Origin: Parvularia atlantis
Lineage: Eukaryota; Opisthokonta; Rotosphaerida
Reading direction: 5' to 3'
Assembly: GCA_943704415.1 (NCBI GenBank)
Contig: CALSCO010001066.1
Coordinates: forward strand, 1 to 13,376
DNA length: 13,376 nucleotides
Shown: positions 8,202 to 13,376 of the stretch, in pieces
Layout: the number at the start of each line of letters is the position of its first letter
How positions within the stretch are numbered: the first letter of the stretch is position 1
Program-made: the position numbers and the translations under genes
Notes under the pieces: generated by a model
Database searches by the model: none
Seen by the model: only the letters and a program-made list of their open reading frames with translations
Told to the model about the DNA's origin: nothing

Positions 8202-11200
8202 ATGGCAACGCCGCCGCCGCACGTCACGGCGTCGGCGCTCGCGGGCTACTTCCACACGCACTGCCAGCTGCATCTGCAGCAGCGCACGCGGCGCGCGGCC
8301 GACGCTGGAGCGGCCTCGACCGTGACGCCGCCGCCGTCGGCCGTGATGCAGCGCGGCGTCGACTGGGAGGAGCTGCTGCGCGCCGCCCTCGCCGCGCAGG
8401 GCACGGTGCGCTGCTGCTGCTGCTGCTGTTGCTGCCCCCGCTGCTGCTGCTGAGGCGATGCGCCGCGCAGCTCGTCCACGTCGCCGCGGGCGCCGACGCC
8501 CTCGCCGCCGTCGTTGCCGCGGCACGTGCGGCTCCGGGCGCGCCGCGCATCGTGCACCACCTGCGCCTGCGGCCGGGCGCGTCGTTCGCGGGCGCCGATG
8601 CGCGCGTCGACTACGGGTGCGGCGCGGCTGCCGCGTGACGGCGACGCGGACCGTGACGGCGGCGCGCAGCGTCTGTGAGATCGACTTCCTGCGCGCGCAG
8701 GCGGCGCTCGAGGGCGGCCGCGTCGAGCTCACGGTGGTCGACGCCAAGAGCAGCGCGCAGCTGCGCCTGTCGCACCAGGTCCAGGTCGTGTTCTACGCGC
8801 TCGCCCTGGACGCTCTGCTGCGCGACCGCGGTGCGCGCGATCGGCCTCGCGGGCGGCACGGCCGGCGCGCGCTCACGCAAAGGGCGACACAGACGTCGAC
8901 GGGCGCGTCGCCGTCGCGACCCACGGCGAGATCTGGCGCCCGCCTGCCGGCGCCGGCGCGCTCACGGCCGCGCACGCCGCCGCACCCGCCGTGGACGTGT
9001 TCCCGCTCGAGCCGATGCAGACCATGCTCGCCGCGTTCCTGCGCGACCAGTTGCCCACGCTCGTCAACGACCCGCGCCCGCGCTGGCACTTCCAGGCCGC
9101 CTGCGCCGAGTGCCAGTACGCGCCCGAGTGCCGCCAGCGCGCCGCCGATGAGCAGCGCCTCTCGGCTATCCCGAACCTTGCCGCCGCCGACGAGCGCTGG
9201 CTGCGCGCGCATCTGCCCGAGACGCGCTGCGCCGGCGCGACCGACATCGAGGAGCTCGCGCGGCTCGTGCGTCCCGGCGGCGCGCTCGCAGATCCGGCCG
9301 AGCAGTCGACGCGCATGCGCCTCGAGCGCGTCCTGCACCAGCATGCGCAGGTGCAGCCCGTCAACGACACCGCGAAGCCCGTCGTGGCCGGCGACGGGCC
9401 CGTGCTCACGTCGGTCCTGCGCCGCACCGTCACCGTGCTCGGCAAGCGCACGCTGCTCCTGCCTCGCACCGAAGACGTCAAGGTGCTCGTCGTGCTGCAC
9501 GTCGACCCGCGCACGCGGCAGCCGCTCGCGTGGGGCGTCGCCGTGCACGAGCGCGGCAAGCTGCCGGCGACGACGATGACCACGGGCGTGCGCGAGACGG
9601 ACGACATCTCGGGCACGCTCATTGCCCGCCTCGCCGCACTGTTGCGCGAGCTGCACGCGCGACGCGACCGCCCGAGCGTGCAGCTGTACGTGTGGTCGGC
9701 CCACGACACCGCGGCCCTGCTCGAGGCTTTCGTCGGCGCAGCGGCCGCTCTGTCTGGTGCGGAGTCTGAGAGCGAAGACGCTCAGACGTGCGTAGCCGCC
9801 CTGGTCGACAACGCCCTGGCCATGCTCGCACCCGTGCAGCCCGCAATCGCCATCGGCGTGCAGGCGGCGGCGCCGTCAGCCAGCCGCCGCGTCACCGGTC
9901 AGCACAACGACGAGCTCGCCGAGCGCGTGCGCGAGCTGTCACTCGACGAGGCTGGCGGCACCAGCGGCGACGCGGCCCGCGCCGCCCTCGACGCCGCGCT
10001 CGACGCGCAGACACGCCGGCCGCCGCGCGTTCTCGCCCTCCTGGACGCGGTCGCTGCACTCGTCGTGCTGCCCGTGCCGGGCTTCTACCGCCCGAGCGAC
10101 TGCATGCGCTTCGTCGTCGGAGAAGGTGCGGCTGCGACGGCTGACGACCTCGAAGCTGCCGACCTGATCGCACTGCCGCCGGCCGAGATCGCCCGCGCGG
10201 TCGAGCAGCAGTTGGTGCGACGTTTGCTGCTTGCGGCTCTGGCGACCCTGACGCCTGCGTGCGCGCGCGCCTGCATCAGCGTGCCATGAACAGCGTCCTG
10301 GACGGCCTGCGCAGACTGCTGTGCCAGCGCTTTGGCGACGACCGTCTCGGCGCGCTGCTGCTGAGCGACGCCGCGCCGATGGTTCTGCCGCCGCTGGCGC
10401 GGTATCACCACGACGTCGTGCGGCGCCTCGCGTTTGTCGAGAAGTACGAGCTGCTGAACGAGTGGCGCACGCTGCGGCTGGAGCGGCTGCGGGGCGGGCG
10501 CGAGCGCGCGATCGTGATCGAATGCATCCGCGTCAACCAAAAGCAGTCGCGCTTCGCCGTGCTCAGTGGCGCCGAGCTCGTCGACCGCATCGAGACCCGG
10601 TCGAACGACTTTGTGCAGCCGATCTACTCGTACCTGATCTCGCCCTGGTCGGAGGAGGACGACGCGGGGCAACCGACCGCCACTCGCCGCGCGATCCCGA
10701 GCTTCCTGCGCTTCTCAGACGCGCGCTACCACACCGCCAGCACGCTCGGCGAGGGCGTCGACCAGCTCGGCCTCGCGGCCATCGTCTTCACCGAGGACAC
10801 GCATCGCGGCCTCGAAGTGCGCGTGCAGGTACATGTTGCTCGCCGATGCACAAGCCAGAGCAGACGCGACGTTGCGCAGGTCGCCGAGCCCGCACTGGGC
10901 CTCAAGCTCGCCGTCGGCGCACGCTTCGTGCTGCGCGCGCGCTCGTACGACGTCAACACGAGCCGGCTGCTCACGTGCATGCGCCAGATTGACGCCGAGC
11001 AGGCACGTTGCGCGCGTCTTTGTTTGTGTGTGCTGACTCTTTGCGCACGCGACAGCCCGACGCAGCCAACCCGCCGCTCGCCGTGCGCCTCGTGCGCAGC
11101 GACGCCGACCGGGCCGCGTGGGGCCACGAGCGCCCCGAGCCGGTGCAGTTGGACGTGCTTGACGCGGCCGGGCGCCTCACAAAGCTCTACAGCGAGCTCA

Positions 11201-12978
11201 AGGTGCGGGCGGACGGCGCTTGCTGCACACAGCAGCTGACGCGGCTCGCAAGCGCCTCGACACCGTGCCGGGCGTCGGCAAGCTGGTCGCGCGCGGCGAT
11301 CAGGCCAAGGCGCTGCGCAGCATGCTCAGCCGACGCCTCGAGATCGTCTGGGGCCCGCCCGGCACGGGTGCGTGCAGCCAATGCGGCTGCGTGGTGGGCC
11401 TGACCGCGCGCGTTGCAGGCAAGACGCACGTGCTTGCGCTGGCGGTGCTGCACCTGATGGGTGCGACAGCACTTGCGGCCGCCGACGCCTGTCAGGCTGC
11501 GCCGCCCCTGCGCGTGCTGGTGGTCGCATTCACGCACACCGCGATCGACAACGTGCTTGAGCGCGTCAGGGAGCTGCACACAGTCACGCAGCAGGCGCGC
11601 ACCTGCTCCGTGCCCCGCGCCTCGGTCTGCTGACACGTCGCTCGCTTTGTTCAGATCGCCGACCACCCTGCGCGCGACTGGCTGAACGCTCTGCGCGTGG
11701 AGAAGCTCGTGACCAAGACGGCGTGCGCGCCACGCTCTGCGCACATCTGTGCCTCGCCGCCTGGCTCTGAGCCGTCTTTACGTTCGCAGGCAGGGCGACG
11801 TCGGGGCATGGCTCGCCGGGCCCACGGTGGTTGTCGGCAGCACCGTGCACGCCCTCGCCGAGCAGCGTGCGGTCCTGCGGCGGCCGTTTGACCTGGTTCG
11901 TACAGCGTGCGCGTGTGACCACAGGGTGCCGACGCGAGCGCGCGCAGGTGATCATCGACGAGGGCTCGCAGCTGCCGATGTCGATGGCCATGATCGCGCT
12001 CGACATGCTCAAGCCGCAGGGCCGGCTGGTCGTGTGCGGCGACCCGATGCAGTTGCCGCCCATCCGGCGCGCGTCCTACCCGGACCCGGCCGGCCGCGGC
12101 GGCGTGCCGCTGCACTCGTCCGTGCTGTCGTGCCTGCTGCCGAGCATCGCCGCGGCGCCGGCGGTCCTCTCCACCAGCCCCGAGCGCTTCGTGGACATGC
12201 TCGAGGAGACGATGCGCATGAGCCAGGCCCTGAGCGACTTCACGACGCGGCTCTACCGCGACCGTCTGCGCGTGGCGGCGCCGTCCGGGGCGTACGAGCG
12301 GCGCCCGCTGCAGATCCGCGCACCGCCCGGGACGCCTAACGCGGCCGCGGTGTGCGCCTGGCGTGCTTCGGGTGCCGTGGACGCGGGTGGTTCTGATCGG
12401 CGGCGCAGCGCATGGTAGTGCAGATGAGCGGGCAGGCGCTCGTGACGGTCGAGCTGTCGGCGCAGGGCGGGCCTCGCGCGGTCGAGCGGGCAGCCCTCGA
12501 GATGCTCGTGCGGGCCGAGGCGACGCTCGTGGCCGACCTGGTGGTGGCGATCGTGCGCGGCGCCGAGTGGCCGCGATCGAGCGGCGTGGACCATCTGTAC
12601 GTGGTCACGCCACATCGGGTGCAGCGCGCGCAGGTGCGGCAGCTGGTGGCGGCGCGGCTGGGGCGCGACGAGGCGGCGAGCGTGACGGTGGACACGGTCG
12701 AGCGGATGCAGGGCAAGGAGGCCGAGGCCGTGATCGTGTGCTACGGCTTCCTGGACGCGGACCGCGTCGCGTCCGAGAGCGCGTTCTTGTTCAACTGCAA
12801 CCGGCTCAACGTGTCGCTATCGCGCGCGCGCCGCCTGTGCGTGCTCATCTCGGGCGAGGCCGTGCGCAACGTGCACCTGGGCTCGCTCTGGTCGCTGCCG
12901 CTGCAGACGTCGTTCGCGCACCTGGCTGCGTTCCGCGAGCGCTCGTCGGCGGTGCTGCGACACGAGGCCGCGTTGTAA
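8202..12978 (+). CDS. Fe-S RecB-like nuclease fused to SF1B (Dna2/UPF1-type) helicase
   Basis: Exons: 8202-8405, 8471-8616, 8670-8830, 8893-10214, 10280-10816, 10880-11006, 11066-11202, 11253-11367, 11419-11609, 11655-11722, 11790-11895, 11948-12349, 12409-12978; about 1361 aa. The N-terminus is a PD-(D/E)xK nuclease: D122 in CEIDFL, D141 and K143 in VVDAKS, and QVVFY (155-159). C21 plus C241, C244, C250 (CAECQYAPEC) match the four-Cys Fe-S cluster of Dna2/Cas4/AddB nucleases. Residues about 367-600 resemble a degenerate RNase H-like domain, as in TM0106-family nucleases. The helicase follows: Walker A GPPGTGKT (about 912-919), FTHTAIDN, Walker B DEGSQ (about 1042), GDPMQLPP (about 1069), DTVERMQGKE and RLNVSLSRAR. 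The expected role is ATP-driven unwinding plus single-strand cleavage in DNA replication or repair. The donor at 10817 could instead be 10823 or 10829, and intron 11007-11065 has a GC-AG alternative. It is not classic Dna2, because of the RNase H-like insert. Confidence 0.9.
8406..8470 (+). other. Intron 1 of the nuclease-helicase, with CTG repeats
   Basis: This 65-base intron (GTGCGC donor, GCGCAG acceptor, phase 0) consists largely of CTG triplets (about 8411-8452, interrupted by TTG and CCCCCG). Retention would add a run of Cys codons and then a TGA. A CTGAGGCG near the end may be the branch site. Confidence 0.8.
11368..11418 (+). other. Intron splitting the Walker A motif of the helicase
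   Basis: A 51-base phase-1 intron (donor GTGCGT, branch site CCTGACCG, acceptor TTGCAG) interrupts the second Gly codon of GPPGTG|KT. Removing it restores a perfect P-loop, which makes it the best-proven splice junction in the window. Confidence 0.95.
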
Positions 12979-13211
12979 CGCTCCCGGGCCGGGCCGTCGT
13001 CGCGGGAACTGTGCGTCACGGTGCAACTCAACAAAACACCAACAGCGCATGAAGCCTGCCTGCGGGTCGTTCGGTCACTCGTCGCCGCTGGTGGCCTCCA
13101 CTGGCAGGGCGTGTCGTCCTCGCCCACCGTGACGCTGCCGGCGAGTCATGTGGATGACCTGCTAGCCTAGTATCCGTTCAGTGTCCTAGTCTCACAGAGC
13201 GGCTGATGAGT
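12979..13211. other. Intergenic region between convergent genes
   Basis: These 233 bases separate the stop of the nuclease-helicase (plus) and the stop of the right-edge gene (minus), so they should hold two 3' ends. No AATAAA is present. The minus strand has an acceptor-like GGCTAGCAG (about 13164-13156), which would matter if the right-edge gene is spliced once more. Confidence 0.5.
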
Positions 13212-13376
13212 CTATCCAGAGGGCGCACGAACGAGCGGACGCGCCTCCGTTCCGTCCGAATGCGGCCGAGAAGCACAGCGGGGCCGATCGCGCCCCAGCC
13301 AGGCCGTGCCCAGTGTGGCGGCCACATTCAGCTCGCCCTCGGTGGTTCCCCCGCCCTCGGTCGTTCCCCCGCCCGC
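13212..13376 (-). CDS. C-terminal part of an unknown gene with GGGTTE repeats
   Basis: A minus-strand frame is open from the right window edge for 54 codons to a TAG at 13214-13212. It begins with two copies of the hexapeptide GGGTTE, encoded by an 18-base tandem repeat, then reads GELNVAATLGTAWLGRDRP and an Arg/Ser-rich tail. I do not recognise the protein; the repeat suggests a flexible linker or low-complexity surface region. A GTGCGC at 13228 could be a donor: splicing to the acceptor at about 13156 (roughly 70 bases, phase 1) would bypass the TAG and add about 43 Arg-rich residues. The simple stop is preferred. The gene converges on the nuclease-helicase. Confidence 0.48.
   Translation of the reverse strand, partial: AGGGTTEGGGTTEGELNVAATLGTAWLGRDRPRCASRPHSDGTEARPLVRAPSG
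13335..13370. repeat. 18-base tandem repeat at the right edge
   Basis: GCCCTCGGT(G/C)GTTCCCCC occurs twice in tandem (13335-13352, 13353-13370) with one mismatch, and the last six bases (GCCCGC) may begin a third diverged copy. The 18-base period keeps the minus-strand frame and encodes GGGTTE per unit, with the mismatch in a synonymous third position (ACC/ACG). Confidence 0.85.

Noticed and set aside
9757-9785. GTGCGG...CTCAG as a 29-base intron in exon 4 of the nuclease-helicase
   Set aside because: It is far shorter than the other introns, and its removal would break the frame.
8202-12978. Bacterial origin or contamination, suggested by the prokaryote-like nuclease-helicase
   Set aside because: Twelve spliceosomal introns sharing the signature of the neighbouring genes show it is a resident eukaryotic gene.
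13203-13235. CTGATGAG followed by CACGAACGAG, resembling a hammerhead ribozyme core
   Set aside because: The GAAA box reads GAAC, stem II fails after two pairs, and no matching cleavage strand was found. Probably chance within the right-edge gene and its 3' flank.
12979-13376. tRNA or other small RNA gene in the right flank
   Set aside because: No A-box/B-box pair or cloverleaf could be drawn, and part of the region is better explained as a minus-strand coding end.

Overview
This window is nuclear DNA of a GC-rich eukaryote with a compact genome, most likely a protist. Genes lie 150-650 bp apart and are cut by many very short introns (45-69 bases in the models below). No bacterial operon structure, rRNA, tRNA, CRISPR array or transposon was recognised. 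Lineage cannot be fixed from the sequence; a free-living heterotrophic protist is a guess.

Layout, left to right: (1) a truncated minus-strand gene of unknown function running off the left edge (308..1); (2) a minus-strand secreted beta-propeller (FG-GAP-like) protein with a cysteine-rich C-terminus (2940..637, 4 exons); (3) a 646-base gap holding a candidate promoter; (4) a minus-strand TBC-domain protein, a predicted Rab GAP (4866..3587, 8 exons); (5) a 193-base divergent promoter region; (6) a plus-strand FUSC-type membrane transporter with two membrane bundles (5060..8054, 5 exons); (7) a 147-base gap; (8) a plus-strand Fe-S nuclease fused to a superfamily 1B helicase, of Dna2/TM0106-like architecture (8202..12978, 13 exons); (9) the 3' end of a convergent minus-strand gene carrying a Gly/Thr/Glu repeat, running off the right edge (13376..13212).

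The gene models were built by hand. Neighbouring open frames were joined at donor/acceptor pairs whose phase matches and whose join restores a recognisable domain. The introns share one signature: donor GTGCG, a CTGAC-like branch site about 10-20 bases before the acceptor, then CAG. The GTGCG donor in place of GTRAGT is the most distinctive feature of the window. The genes do not look like one pathway: secretion or adhesion, vesicle traffic, transport and DNA metabolism are simply neighbours. The nuclease-helicase is the most interesting protein.
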